Notes: generated from the sequence alone by a model not told the origin. Positions 39,753 to 48,294 are shown, counted from the stretch's first letter. The stretch: DNA of 64,000 bases from Campylobacter concisus (GCF_015679985.1 NZ_CP049239.1:1612001-1676000), one strand, 5' to 3'. A program made the numbers and translations.

Positions 39753-40447
39753 TGATTGAAGTAACAAGCCGTAAGATAGGCACGTTTAGACTAGACGCAA
39801 CCGAGCAAGAAAACAATAAAAGCACGCTACGCACTACTAAAAATCCTATTGAAAGCGGTGCAAATGTAGCAGATCATGCCGTATTAGAGCCGAAAGAAAT
39901 AACGATTAAGGGCAAGATAGTGGCTTATGAGCCGCCTAGCTTTACGCAATTTGACGAGATTATGCAAGTAGTCCGTTTTAACCTGCCATATATAAAAACT
40001 GCTCATCGTTTTACGCAAAAGGCATACAAACTCTACAACAATGTAAAGCATATAAAAAACGAGGCGATGCGATACGCTAGGATTTTTGGCGTTGATAAGA
40101 AAATACGCGAAATAGCACCATTTTTAACTGACGGAAAAGAAAATAAGGACAACAGCACCGCCAAAAATAGACTACAAAGCCTATATGAAAAGCTTTTAGA
40201 AGTGCAAAAGAGTGGCGAGTTTTTGATAGTGACAACTGGATTAAAAGCATATAGGAATATGTTAATTACAAGCATTGAAGTAACTACTGAAAGCGACCTA
40301 TACGCTGACGTTACACTCACGCTCGAGGAGATTTTTGTCGTTGAAACAAAAACGGCTAAAGGGCTAAACGTAGGTAAAAGAGGTGTAAATTTAGGCAAGA
40401 CCGAGCCAAAACTAAAAAAATCAAGCCTTTTAAAGGATATATTTTGA
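39752..40447 (+). CDS. Dit-like distal tail / tail hub protein
   Basis: A 231-aa protein whose N-terminal part, FRLDATEQENNKSTLRTTKNPIESGANVADHAVLEPKEITIKGKIV, matches the N-terminal domain of Dit-like phage proteins (G-x-x-V-x-D-H ... P-x-x-x-x-x-x-G). The C-terminal half (LLEVQKSGEFLIVTTGLKAYRNMLITSIEVTTESDLYADVTLTLEEI) completes the barrel. It lies at the tail-baseplate junction. It overlaps the next gene by four bases. Confidence 0.8.
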   Translation: MIEVTSRKIGTFRLDATEQENNKSTLRTTKNPIESGANVADHAVLEPKEITIKGKIVAYEPPSFTQFDEIMQVVRFNLPYIKTAHRFTQKAYKLYNNVKHIKNEAMRYARIFGVDKKIREIAPFLTDGKENKDNSTAKNRLQSLYEKLLEVQKSGEFLIVTTGLKAYRNMLITSIEVTTESDLYADVTLTLEEIFVVETKTAKGLNVGKRGVNLGKTEPKLKKSSLLKDIF

Positions 40448-40794
40448 TTTACGAAATAATGACTACGGACGAATTAAAACAAACGCAAAATTTTAATATA
40501 TTCGGCATGGAGCTAGAGCTAACCCTTAAATATAACGAGGTTGGTGCAGTTTGGCAATTTGATTTAACCGATCTAAACACAAATAAAATTTTGGCTTTTA
40601 ATAAGGGCTTAGCGGTTAATGCACCAAGTTTTATTAATAAGAACCTACCTTTTATTTTAATGCTAGTTGATACCACGAAAAGCGGCGTTAATTGCGTTTA
40701 TTTTAGCGAGTTAGGCGAACGCTTGAAGCTTTATGCTGTCGATAAAAAAGAGTTTAACGCAGCGATGAGTGAGATAGCAAAGGATAGGGCATGA
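40444..40794 (+). CDS. Baseplate plug family protein
   Basis: A 116-aa protein (FNIFGMELELTLKYNEVGAVWQFDLTDLNTNKILAFNKGLAVNA). The layout matches small baseplate plug proteins found between the Dit-like and hub genes in this class of myophage. Assigned from sequence pattern and position. Confidence 0.72.
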   Translation: MIYEIMTTDELKQTQNFNIFGMELELTLKYNEVGAVWQFDLTDLNTNKILAFNKGLAVNAPSFINKNLPFILMLVDTTKSGVNCVYFSELGERLKLYAVDKKEFNAAMSEIAKDRA

Positions 40795-41621
40795 GGCAAT
40801 ATGGCAGACGCTACCGCTTAGAAATAGGCAACAGCACGCAAAGCATAGTAATAGACAACCTCGCCATAAGCTTTAACATTGAAAAGACGATAAGCGAAGA
40901 GCCGAATACTAGCAAAATAGAAATTTACAACCTAAACGCCAATAACCGTAACCAAATAGCCAATAAGATTTTTAACCAAGTGAAATTATTTGCAGGCTAC
41001 GACGAGCCAAGATTAATTTTTGCAGGGCAAATAACGCAGGCTTACACCAGTCGCAACGATTTAGATTTTATAACACATATTGAGTGTGGCGACGGACAAA
41101 ATGACTACTCAAAATCTAGACTATATACAACGCTAAAAGCTGGCGTAAAGGATAGCGACGTAGTTAATATGTGCGTTAAAGCAATGTCGAGCTCAAAGCA
41201 AGGCGTAGTAGATTTGCCAAAAGATAAAGCCTTGCCAAGATGCAAAGTATTAAGCGGCGATATAAAGGATTATTTAAAGCACGTAGCCAAAAATAACGAC
41301 GCTAACTGGCATATATTAGACGGCAATTTAAACATTTTACCAAAGGATAAAGTAATCAATGATAGCGAGGGTTTTGTTTTGAGTGAAAAAACTGGCTTGA
41401 TTAACAGCCCAGAAAAGACCGACGATGGGCTAAGGGTTACGTGCTTACTAAACCCTAAACTAAATATCGGCTCACTCGTGCGAATACAATCAATTTTAAG
41501 CGAATATGACGGCGATTATAAGATAACCCAGCTAACGCATAGTGGCGATTTTCTAAACGATACGTGGCAAACGGAGCTAATCGCCATAAATGGCAAATTT
41601 CACAAAGTAGAGAAAAAATGA
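40791..41621 (+). CDS. Baseplate hub protein (P2 gpD / Mu gp44-like)
   Basis: A 276-aa protein: DNLAISFNIEKTISEEPNTSKIEIYNLN, KLFAGYDEPRLIFAGQITQAYTSRNDLDFITHIECGDGQN, and HVAKNNDANWHILDGNLNILPKD. This is the hub fold that forms the trimer on which the spike sits. It overlaps the spike gene by four bases. Confidence 0.82.
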   Translation: MRQYGRRYRLEIGNSTQSIVIDNLAISFNIEKTISEEPNTSKIEIYNLNANNRNQIANKIFNQVKLFAGYDEPRLIFAGQITQAYTSRNDLDFITHIECGDGQNDYSKSRLYTTLKAGVKDSDVVNMCVKAMSSSKQGVVDLPKDKALPRCKVLSGDIKDYLKHVAKNNDANWHILDGNLNILPKDKVINDSEGFVLSEKTGLINSPEKTDDGLRVTCLLNPKLNIGSLVRIQSILSEYDGDYKITQLTHSGDFLNDTWQTELIAINGKFHKVEKK

Positions 41622-42286
41622 ACGATCCAAATTTAACACAAATTTTTGATAGCGGATTATTAAGCTTTGAGGCAGGGGTGCATACGGCACTACCTGCTAA
41701 GGTGCTTAAATTTAACGCAGGTGATAATACGGTGCAGGTTGAGCTGATGATAAATGAGCTAAAACGTGACGGCGTGAGCGTACCATTACCGCCGATAGAT
41801 GATGTGCCAGTGCAATTTTTTAGGGGTGGCGATTTTGTAATTACTACGCCGATAAGAAAGGGCGATCACGGGCTTTGTGTATTTGCTGAGCGTTGCATTG
41901 ATGGCTGGTTTGCTAGTGCTAGCAAGGGCGAGCCGTTAGATTTTAGGCTACACGACTACTCGGACGGCTTCTTTTTAACTGGCTTTAGCCCTCGCCCCTT
42001 AGCGGTTAAAGATGTAGATTTAGACGGCGTTTGCATGCGAACACTAAGCAAAAGTACCTACATAAAACTAACCGAGGGAAAAATCATAATCAAGGGAAAT
42101 ATAGAACAGACGGGCGACTACAAGCAAGTAGGGAATAAAAACCTAGTTGGCAATTTTTCACAAGTCGAGGGCAATAGTGTAAGTAGTGGCACAATTACCG
42201 CCACAGACATGATAGGTAGTGGCGTAAGTTTAAAATACCATACACATGGCGGAGATAGTGGTGGTACAACTACACAACCAAACTAA
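41618..42286 (+). CDS. Baseplate central spike (Gp138 N-terminal domain)
   Basis: A 222-aa protein starting at ATG 41618 (ATGA overlap with the hub). The N-terminal OB-like domain (ALPAKVLKFNAGDNTVQVELMINELKRDGVSVPLPPIDDVPVQFFRGGDFVITTPIRKGDHGLCVFAERCIDGW) is the Gp138-type spike domain. It is followed by repetitive beta-helix-like sequence and a C-terminal YHTHGGDSGGTT that may hold metal at the tip. The spike pierces the outer membrane at infection. Confidence 0.85.
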   Translation: MNDPNLTQIFDSGLLSFEAGVHTALPAKVLKFNAGDNTVQVELMINELKRDGVSVPLPPIDDVPVQFFRGGDFVITTPIRKGDHGLCVFAERCIDGWFASASKGEPLDFRLHDYSDGFFLTGFSPRPLAVKDVDLDGVCMRTLSKSTYIKLTEGKIIIKGNIEQTGDYKQVGNKNLVGNFSQVEGNSVSSGTITATDMIGSGVSLKYHTHGGDSGGTTTQPN

Positions 42287-42296
42287 GGGGTAATAA

Positions 42297-42635
42297 GTGA
42301 AAGTAAGGGCGATAGATAGCGAGGGCGACTGGCTATTAGGGCATAAAGCGGATAGCGCGACAATAGCACAAAACGTGAAAACGCAAATTTTAAGCCTTTA
42401 CAATGACTGGTTTTTAGACTTTGAAAACGGCGTTAGGTGGTTTAACTACTTATCAAAAAATCCTAACACGGACAAAATGCGAGATGAAATAAAAAGGCAA
42501 ATCTTAAGCGTTGAGGGCGTTAGCAGTTTGGAAATTTTAAACATAAACACAAACGAACGCAAGGCAACTATTGAAGTGCAATATAGGGATATTTACGACG
42601 AAAGCCAAAGGTTATACATAAATGCGAGTGAGTGA
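42297..42635 (+). CDS. Baseplate wedge protein (gp25/GPW-like)
   Basis: A 112-aa protein with a GTG start (42297). GDWLLGHKADSATIAQNVKTQILSLYNDWFLDFENGVRWFNYL and the C-terminal VEGVSSLEILNINTNERKATIEVQYRDI are typical of gp25/W-like and DUF2634-like wedge proteins, which initiate sheath polymerisation. It overlaps the baseplate J gene by 14 bases. Confidence 0.82.
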   Translation: MKVRAIDSEGDWLLGHKADSATIAQNVKTQILSLYNDWFLDFENGVRWFNYLSKNPNTDKMRDEIKRQILSVEGVSSLEILNINTNERKATIEVQYRDIYDESQRLYINASE

Positions 42636-43743
42636 AAATAGAATAATAATCGACGAATTAGAAACCATAAAAGAGCGTTTAGAAAATGGCTTTAAGGCGA
42701 TTTACGGCGAAAATTTAGAGCTAGGCTCATCAACGCCAGACGGACAAATGATCGGGCTATTTAGCGAAGCGTTAAGCGAAGTTAATCAAGTGCTTACTTT
42801 TATCACTCAAATGTTAGACCCTTATTTAGCAACAGGCGAGTGGCTAGACCAACGCGTGGCTTATGCAGGGCTTTTAAGAAAGACAGCGGATTATAGCAGG
42901 GCTAGTGGCGTAATGATACACGGAGTTGGTGGAACCATTATCAAAAAAGGCACGATTTTAAAAGACAAAAATAGCAATTTGTGGGTAACAGATTATGAAG
43001 TAACACTAGGTGCTGAGGGGTCAAAAGCCGTTAGTATAACCAGCCAAGAAACGGGGGCGTTTAGGATAAACGAGCAAGACGAGCTAGAAATACAAGAGAT
43101 AATCCTAGGCGTTGATAGAATAGTGGCTACTCAAAACTCGAAACTAGGGGTAGACGAGGAAAGCGACGGCGATTTATTGCTTAGATTTATGCAAAGCCAT
43201 AGCATTAACAACAACGACGAGCGCCAAGGGCTAGAAAGCTACCTACTCAATCTAAAAGGCGTAAAACAATGCAAGGTTTTGGAAAACTATACTAACCAAA
43301 CAGATGCCAACGGAGTAGAACCACATGGCCTAAATGCTATTGTTTTAGGTGGCGACGATACAGCAATAGGCGAGGCGATTTTAAGAAAAAAAATAGGCGG
43401 CTGCGGTGTACAAGGGCAAACAAAACTAGAAATTGAGTTTTTGGGTGCTAAGCGTGAGGTTAAATTTGACCGCCCAACGCAGATAAACCCTAGAATATTT
43501 TTGCGTATAAAACGCACCGAGGGCGCAACGGATATAAATACCGATAAAATCAAAGAGCTACTATCTAACCACGTTTTTAACATAGGCGAGGATGTTTATA
43601 TTAGCCGCCTATATAGCATTATAAACGACGTTAAGGGCTTTGAGGTTACGCAATTTAAGATAAATGGTGGGCAAAGTTTGCCAGTAGCCGTGCGTGAGAT
43701 ATGTGTGATCAATAAAAACGATATTGATTTGGCGGTAGTGTAA
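42622..43743 (+). CDS. Baseplate J-like protein (gp47/Mu gp47 family)
   Basis: A 373-aa protein: GENLELGSSTPDGQMIGLFSEALSEVNQVLTFITQMLDPYLATGEWLDQRVAYAGLLRK is the conserved N-terminus of baseplate J proteins. GDLLLRFMQSHSINNNDERQGLESYLLNLKGVKQCKVLENYTN and a C-terminal PVAVREICVINKNDIDLAVV follow. It is the main wedge component linking hub and fibres. Confidence 0.93.
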   Translation: MRVSENRIIIDELETIKERLENGFKAIYGENLELGSSTPDGQMIGLFSEALSEVNQVLTFITQMLDPYLATGEWLDQRVAYAGLLRKTADYSRASGVMIHGVGGTIIKKGTILKDKNSNLWVTDYEVTLGAEGSKAVSITSQETGAFRINEQDELEIQEIILGVDRIVATQNSKLGVDEESDGDLLLRFMQSHSINNNDERQGLESYLLNLKGVKQCKVLENYTNQTDANGVEPHGLNAIVLGGDDTAIGEAILRKKIGGCGVQGQTKLEIEFLGAKREVKFDRPTQINPRIFLRIKRTEGATDINTDKIKELLSNHVFNIGEDVYISRLYSIINDVKGFEVTQFKINGGQSLPVAVREICVINKNDIDLAVV

Positions 43744-44381
43744 TGGTTGAGCTGATTTGGCAATATCGCAAAAAGCCGCGGGCTAGAGCGACCGCAAAGC
43801 TTCTAAATGATGAAGTGTATAAAACCTTTGACGATGCCATAAAAGTAGCCGAAATTTTAAATATTGATACTGCGAGCGGTTACGCTTTAGATTTGGTCGG
43901 TCGCCACGTAGGCGTAAGTAGGGAGCAACAAAATCTAATATTAAAAGATTTTTTCGCCTTTACCCAAACCGAGAAAAAACAAGGTTTTAATAAGGGTGAG
44001 TTTTACCGCCTAGGTAATTCTTTAAAGGGTAGTTTTTATCTCAACGATAGCGATTATAGATTTTTAATAAAAGCAAAAATTATCAAGAACTACCAAACTG
44101 GCACGCTAGAGAATAGCTACAAGTCGCTAGAGTTTTTATTAGGGGCTGGCAACTTCATATTTGACAATTACGATATGACCCTAAATTTGGTCTTAAAAAA
44201 TGCTAAGACGACACAATTCTTAATAAACCTAATTTTTAAAAACGATATTTTAGCTCGCCCGGTAGGTGTAGGGCTAAACGTAATACTAATCGCTGACAAA
44301 AAATGCTTTGGCTTCAAGCAAAATAAAGCCAACCTAGCCTTTGGTGTTGGCAAGTTTGCAAGAATATATAAGGAGCAGTAA
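43743..44381 (+). CDS. Tail protein (DUF2612-like), tail protein I equivalent
   Basis: A 212-aa protein: DDAIKVAEILNIDTASGYALDLVGRHVGVSREQQN is the conserved core of the DUF2612/tail-I type that caps the wedge and attaches fibres. The gene order J, then this, then fibre is typical. Confidence 0.82.
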   Translation: MVELIWQYRKKPRARATAKLLNDEVYKTFDDAIKVAEILNIDTASGYALDLVGRHVGVSREQQNLILKDFFAFTQTEKKQGFNKGEFYRLGNSLKGSFYLNDSDYRFLIKAKIIKNYQTGTLENSYKSLEFLLGAGNFIFDNYDMTLNLVLKNAKTTQFLINLIFKNDILARPVGVGLNVILIADKKCFGFKQNKANLAFGVGKFARIYKEQ

Positions 44382-45157
44382 TGATTTACGAAAAACCAAA
44401 AAATGAGATTTTCGCCAGTGACGCAAAAGACGGCGAAATAGTAGAATTTCCAAGCGTAAAAAGAGGGTGGGGAGTAACCGAGAATTTAGGCTTTATTCCG
44501 CCTATGGAGTATTTTAACGCCGCTTTTAATCGCGTGGATAGGTCGCTAGCCTACCAATTACAGCGAGGCGTTGGCGAGTGGGATAAAGATTTAGAATATC
44601 CGATCGGGGCGATTGTGAGCCTAGGTGGAATTATTTATATCGCAAAAAGCCAAAACACAAACAAAAACCCAGCCAACGAGGTGACAACTTGGGATATTGT
44701 GGCAACACAAAAATGGTGTGACGATATATTTGTAAAAAAATCAGAATTAAAGGATGGCATGCCAGTCGGAAGCTATCTTTTATACAGCTCAAACTCAAAT
44801 ACTCCGGATGGATTTCTGCGCTGTGACGGATCAGCGCTTGATAAAAACACATACTCCGCGCTTTTCGAAGTGATCGGATACACATACGGAAAAAGTGGCG
44901 GTAAATTCTTACTGCCAAACTTTAGCGACGGAAAATTCATGCGTGGCACTGGCGGCAAGGCAGCTGCCTTAGGGGTGGCGCAGCAAGATGAAATAAAATC
45001 ACATACACACGGTGTTGGATTTAAAGGCTCAGGTTCCCCACATGCTGGGCCTTTTGGTACATTTGCAGGCAGTGAAGATAATGTTATATCGGGGGCAACA
45101 GGTGGCAACGAAACACGCCCATACAATATGGCCGTAGTTGTATTGATTAAATATTAG
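44381..45157 (+). CDS. Tail fibre protein with tail collar domain
   Basis: A 258-aa protein. The N-terminal part attaches to the baseplate. A carbohydrate-binding-like segment (WDKDLEYPIGAIVSLGGIIYIAKSQNTNKNPANEVTTWDIV) precedes a phage tail collar domain (PVGSYLLYSSNSNTPDGFLRCDGSALDKNTYSALFEVIGYTYGKSG). The C-terminus has the EIKSHTHG and GGNETRPYNMAVVVLIKY motif common to collar fibres. It is short, so receptor binding may be limited to the C-terminal domain. Confidence 0.9.
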   Translation: MIYEKPKNEIFASDAKDGEIVEFPSVKRGWGVTENLGFIPPMEYFNAAFNRVDRSLAYQLQRGVGEWDKDLEYPIGAIVSLGGIIYIAKSQNTNKNPANEVTTWDIVATQKWCDDIFVKKSELKDGMPVGSYLLYSSNSNTPDGFLRCDGSALDKNTYSALFEVIGYTYGKSGGKFLLPNFSDGKFMRGTGGKAAALGVAQQDEIKSHTHGVGFKGSGSPHAGPFGTFAGSEDNVISGATGGNETRPYNMAVVVLIKY

Positions 45158-45165
45158 GAGCAATA

Positions 45166-45609
45166 ATGAAAATTTATATCTATGACACACAAACAAATGA
45201 ATATCTATACGAGGCAGAAGCACAAATAGACCCTCTAGCAAGTAGCGAGGGCGAAGCGATCTATCTAATGCCACCAAATGCAACGCAGATCGCGCCAACT
45301 GAGCCAAAAGCTGGCTTTGTAAACGTTTTTACTAATGGCAAGTGGGAGCAAGTAAAAGACGAGCGTGGCGAAACCTACTATGACGACGAGAACAACGCCA
45401 TAATAATAACCGAACTAGGCCAAGAAAAAGGCCTAAACAAAGAGCCAAAGGCAGATGAACGAGACGAGAAACTATCGGAACTTGAAGCCGAGATCGCCGA
45501 GTGCGAAAATTATATACGCCACGCTTTGATTATCGGTAACAACGCCGTGCTTGAAAACTTAAGAGCAGAGTATAAGGAGCTAATCGCTCAAAGAGAGGAA
45601 TTAAAATGA
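45166..45609 (+). CDS. Tail fibre assembly-like protein
   Basis: A 147-aa protein following the fibre gene: IYDTQTNEYLYEAEAQIDPLASSEGEAIYLMPPNATQIAPTEPKAGFVNVFTNGKWEQVKDERGETYYD is the Tfa-like pattern (acidic, W-x-x-V-x-D-x-R-G). It has a C-terminal coiled coil. Such proteins fold or trimerise fibres. The assignment is supported by position. Confidence 0.78.
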   Translation: MKIYIYDTQTNEYLYEAEAQIDPLASSEGEAIYLMPPNATQIAPTEPKAGFVNVFTNGKWEQVKDERGETYYDDENNAIIITELGQEKGLNKEPKADERDEKLSELEAEIAECENYIRHALIIGNNAVLENLRAEYKELIAQREELK

Positions 45610-45698
45610 GCTATGTAATAGCTTGTGGAATATCACTAATTGTAGGTGTCCTAATATGCTTAGGATACATAATATGGAAAATGAACTTACCTATATAG
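45606..45698 (+). CDS. Small membrane protein (30 aa)
   Basis: It starts on the stop of the preceding gene (ATGA overlap). The product is one hydrophobic helix (SYVIACGISLIVGVLICLGY) with a short polar tail. A small late-region membrane peptide, possibly part of lysis, of unknown role. Confidence 0.5.
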   Translation: MSYVIACGISLIVGVLICLGYIIWKMNLPI

Positions 45699-45706
45699 GA
45701 GAAAAA

Positions 45707-45856
45707 ATGAGAGTAAGAATAAAAAGATGTGAAGTGTGTGCTAGTAAGCTAGATAAAGATAGCAACTGCACTTGGGAGGGTTGCCCTAAGTGCCCTAACT
45801 ATAAAGTAGAGGTAAAAGATGAAGCTAAACCAAAAGCAAAAACTACAAATTCTTAA
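45707..45856 (+). CDS. Small zinc-ribbon protein (Com-like)
   Basis: A 49-aa protein starting at ATG 45707 after AGGAGA. It has two metal-binding pairs (RCEVCAS and GCPKCPN) and a Lys-rich tail. It resembles Mu Com, the zinc-ribbon activator of mom translation, in size and cysteine spacing only. No mom gene is evident next to it. It overlaps the next gene by 38 bases. Confidence 0.6.
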   Translation: MRVRIKRCEVCASKLDKDSNCTWEGCPKCPNYKVEVKDEAKPKAKTTNS

Positions 45857-46439
45857 AAACGTAGCTGTAGAGCTTCCACTTGAGATAGCACATTTTTTCA
45901 TAGTGCCTATCGCTCTGTTAGCTTGTGATGAGAAAAGCGAGAATTTGCCCAAATGGGCAGCATGGTTTGATGAAAACGACTATGGCATAAACGGCGATGA
46001 TGGCTGGAGGAGATGCCACTTTAAAGAGCCAAAAAATAGAACCTACTTTGCAAGGCTTTGTTGGCTCTATCGTAACCGTATAGGAAACTTTAGTGCGAAG
46101 TATCTAGGTGTCAAAGTTGAAGATATAGATGCAAGTAGTGTTAAAAGCATAGGCGATATTCTAGTTACAGAAAACAAAGGAGCAAAAAGCACCCAGTGCC
46201 TAGTGACTTGTAAGATGAAAGATGGACGTGAGCGTTTCGGCTACTACCGCGAAATACGTTACGGCAAATCAAAATGGTATTGTCGCATATATCTTGGTTG
46301 GAAGCTTATGGATATATGTGGGATGAATGAAGAGAACAAAAGCACATATCTTGAAGCAGACGATAAGAAGGTGCTTAAAAGTGTTTGGTGTGTAAATCCG
46401 TTTAAAAGGGTGCAAGGGAGCAATAATGCTAAGTCCTAG
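45819..46439 (+). CDS. DUF7338-like phage protein
   Basis: A 206-aa protein with an N-terminal hydrophobic helix (about residues 20-36) followed by ENLPKWAAWFDENDYGINGDDGWRRCHF, TYFARLCWLYRNRIGNF, and YYREIRYGKSKWYCRIYLGWKLMDIC. The pattern L-P-x-W-x-x-W-F-x-x-x-D-x-x-x-x-G-D-x-G-W with W-L-x-R-N is typical of a small phage family of unknown function. It lies before the lysis genes. Confidence 0.68.
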   Translation: MKLNQKQKLQILKNVAVELPLEIAHFFIVPIALLACDEKSENLPKWAAWFDENDYGINGDDGWRRCHFKEPKNRTYFARLCWLYRNRIGNFSAKYLGVKVEDIDASSVKSIGDILVTENKGAKSTQCLVTCKMKDGRERFGYYREIRYGKSKWYCRIYLGWKLMDICGMNEENKSTYLEADDKKVLKSVWCVNPFKRVQGSNNAKS

Positions 46440-46776
46440 TTTATATCTTAGTGGTTTTTTGCTGCTTACCACTTTGTTTCTTGGATACAGGTATCAAAGC
46501 TTAGATAATGAGCTGAGTGTCACAAAGGAGAGATTGAGTGCTAGCGATAAGATGAACCAAAATCTAAAAGATGAGATAAACGAGCAAGATAGGCTCATCT
46601 CTCTTAAGCTTGATACTATAGAAAAGGTCAGCAGACAAAAGCAAATAATAGAGATAAAGGCAAATAAAGTCAAAGAAAGGGTGCAAAATGAGGACAAAAA
46701 GGATATGTCTAATGCTCTTGACATCAGTGTTTCTTATGTGCTTGACGGGTTGCGCAAGCAAGGAAGTAACAAATAA
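46426..46776 (+). CDS. Inner-membrane spanin (Rz-like)
   Basis: A 116-aa protein with an N-terminal signal anchor (about residues 5-22, LYLSGFLLLTTLFLGYRY), then a long coiled coil (DNELSVTKERLSASDKMNQNLKDEINEQDRLI...). The o-spanin gene begins inside its 3' part in another frame. This size and nested arrangement is the classic Rz/Rz1 layout, in which the two proteins fuse inner and outer membrane at the last step of lysis. Confidence 0.82.
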   Translation: MLSPSLYLSGFLLLTTLFLGYRYQSLDNELSVTKERLSASDKMNQNLKDEINEQDRLISLKLDTIEKVSRQKQIIEIKANKVKERVQNEDKKDMSNALDISVSYVLDGLRKQGSNK

Positions 46777-46948
46777 ATATGACAAGATACCAAGCTACTT
46801 GCTTGAAGCCCCTATGATAGCAGATAGAAATGTAACAAATCAAAGCGATGCTGGAGTGCTACTAATAGATGTTTATAGTGGTTATAAGTCTTGTGTAGAA
46901 CAACTAGGGGCTATAAAAGACTATGAAGAAAAAAGAGATAGACAATAA
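46688..46948 (+). CDS. Outer-membrane spanin lipoprotein (Rz1-like), nested
   Basis: An 86-aa protein overlapping the i-spanin gene by 89 bases in the +1 frame relative to it. It has a signal peptide with lipobox LTGC (RICLMLLTSVFLMCLTGCAS) and a Lys/Glu-containing mature part. A lipoprotein overlapped with an anchored coiled-coil protein is diagnostic of a spanin pair. Confidence 0.82.
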   Translation: MRTKRICLMLLTSVFLMCLTGCASKEVTNKYDKIPSYLLEAPMIADRNVTNQSDAGVLLIDVYSGYKSCVEQLGAIKDYEEKRDRQ

Positions 46949-46966
46949 AAAAATAAGGGTGCATAA

Positions 46967-47074
46967 ATGGAAGCGATCATAAAAAAGACTAAAGCCTTTT
47001 GGCTAAATAAGATGGCTATATTTGAAATAATTTTGTCCGTGATAATAATGCTCATCTTTACTTATAAATTTTAA
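46967..47074 (+). CDS. Small membrane protein (35 aa)
   Basis: A short gene starting at 46967 after AAGGGTGCATAA. The product has a single TM segment (MAIFEIILSVIIMLIFTYKF) and a basic N-terminus. Located in the lysis region between the spanin and holin genes. Possibly an antiholin or pinholin, but that is speculative. Confidence 0.5.
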   Translation: MEAIIKKTKAFWLNKMAIFEIILSVIIMLIFTYKF

Positions 47075-47089
47075 AAAAAGAGGCGGATA

Positions 47090-47452
47090 ATGGACGATCT
47101 TATAAACAAAGTAGGCATTTATTTTTGGGTTGTAGTTGTCGGCTTTTTGGGTGGAGCGCTAGGGTCTATAAACAACAAAGAACAAGCCATAAATAGAGGG
47201 CGTAAAATAGTAAATTTTATAGTTGGCACTATTAGCTCAGGATTTATTTGCTGGATATTCTTTGAAATAACATCATTTTTTACAAATAATAATGATCGCT
47301 TTAGTCTTGCAGTAGGCGGCTTTTTTGCATGGCGTGGCACAGCTTGGATATGTACGATCGTTGATAAAGCGATCGATAAAAAAATAGAGAGCTTTGAGGG
47401 CGGTGGCTATGATGATTTTTCTACAAAACCGCCTAAAGATTTAAATTTTTAA
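47090..47452 (+). CDS. Holin-like membrane protein
   Basis: A 120-aa protein with two or three TM segments (about residues 9-26, 42-62, 73-92): VGIYFWVVVVGFLGGALGSINN, IVGTISSGFICWIFFEITSFF, FSLAVGGFFAWRGTAWICTIVD. It resembles the LydA/phage_holin_3 group (G-x-x-x-G-x-x-x in TM1, A-x-x-G-F-x-A-W-x-G). It is followed at 12 bp by the endolysin, supporting a holin role. Confidence 0.75.
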   Translation: MDDLINKVGIYFWVVVVGFLGGALGSINNKEQAINRGRKIVNFIVGTISSGFICWIFFEITSFFTNNNDRFSLAVGGFFAWRGTAWICTIVDKAIDKKIESFEGGGYDDFSTKPPKDLNF

Positions 47453-47463
47453 AGGATAAAAAA

Positions 47464-48018
47464 ATGAAAAACTTTACTAACGCATTTTATACATTAATGA
47501 GCCTAGAATTTAACAGCCCTAAAAACGCACTACACAAAAACCCAAACGAAAAAGGCTTAACCTTTATGGGTATTTATGAAGCTGCTCACCCAAGTTGGCA
47601 AGGCTGGGGGCAAGTTAGGGCGGCAATCAACGCATACGGCGATCTTGAAAAGGCTAGCGTTGCCCTATATAATGATGACGCCTTAGTTGAGCTTGTAGGC
47701 AAATTTTACAAGGCTAACTACTGGGACGTGATGAGGCTTGACGAGATAAATAGTTACCAAAAGCAGGTGGAAATGTTTATATTTGGTGTAAATGCTGGGT
47801 GCAAAAACGCTATTAAAGCAGCCCAAAAGGTTGTAGGCGTTACAATGGACGGCATTTTAGGTGCTAATACCCTAGCCGCGATAAATGCGTATAATGAAGT
47901 GAGCTTTGATAAAGACTACGACCGAGCAGAAATAGCATATTATCGAGCTATTATGTCAGCTAATCCGACTTTGGCTAGATATGAAAGAGGCTGGATCAAT
48001 AGAGCCGAAAAAGTATAG
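47464..48018 (+). CDS. Endolysin (GH108-like muramidase with C-terminal peptidoglycan-binding domain)
   Basis: A 184-aa protein: FYTLMSLEFNSPKNALHKNPNEKGLTFMGIYEAAHPSWQGW is the N-terminal catalytic part, with Glu in LEF as the candidate acid. FGVNAGCKNAIKAAQKVVGVTMDGILGANTLAAINAYNE is the C-terminal PG-binding part (type 3), typical of phage lysozymes of the GH108 kind. There is no signal peptide, so release depends on the holin. It is the last gene of the prophage before the attachment site. Confidence 0.83.
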   Translation: MKNFTNAFYTLMSLEFNSPKNALHKNPNEKGLTFMGIYEAAHPSWQGWGQVRAAINAYGDLEKASVALYNDDALVELVGKFYKANYWDVMRLDEINSYQKQVEMFIFGVNAGCKNAIKAAQKVVGVTMDGILGANTLAAINAYNEVSFDKDYDRAEIAYYRAIMSANPTLARYERGWINRAEKV

Positions 48019-48026
48019 AAAATATC

Positions 48027-48054
48027 TTTTTTGCTGACCTTTTAGCTGACTAAT
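48027..48054. promoter_or_regulatory. Candidate integrase arm-type sites (right end)
   Basis: The tandem TTGCTGACC / TTTTAGCTGAC lies 50-75 bp inside attR and matches the tandem at the left end (10059-10080). Same orientation and spacing support arm-binding sites for the phage recombinase. Confidence 0.6.
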
Positions 48055-48103
48055 ATTTTTAAAATGGCGTCTATTACGCAGTAAGAGTTGATTTTTCAAA
48101 TCC

Positions 48104-48117
48104 CTCTCTACCCGCCA
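48104..48117 (+). other. attR core
   Basis: CTCTCTACCCGCCA, identical to 9914-9927 in tRNA-Ser. The tRNA body is not repeated, so the left copy is the functional gene. This sets the prophage at about 38.2 kb. Confidence 0.9.
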
Positions 48118-48294
48118 TAAAACTATCTATAACTTAAAGTCTACTGACCTTTATTTTTATTGCTTAAAACATTGGCACTAAGCAAAAGACTACTTTTTTA
48201 AAACTTACTAAAATCTTGCCAATTATCTTTTACTTTTGTCATAGTTAGGCATATAACTAGCATCAAATTTGCTCCATTCTAGAAGAAATTTTAA
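48118..48294. other. Spacer after attR
   Basis: This AT-rich stretch between the right attachment core and the first chromosomal gene remnant contains no gene or structured RNA that I can recognise. Confidence 0.4.

Noticed and set aside
45707-45856. A genuine Mu com/mom module
   Set aside because: Only the CxxC pairs and size resemble Com. No Mom-like acetyltransferase follows.
9914-48117. A Mu-like transposable prophage, as is common in Campylobacter
   Set aside because: No MuA/MuB transposase is present. There is a tyrosine integrase with a tRNA attachment site and a 14-bp core repeat, so it integrates site-specifically despite some Mu-like structural genes.
48090-48120. A second tRNA-Ser at the right prophage end
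   Set aside because: Only the last part of the T arm and the acceptor end is present; there is no D or anticodon arm. It is the attR core.
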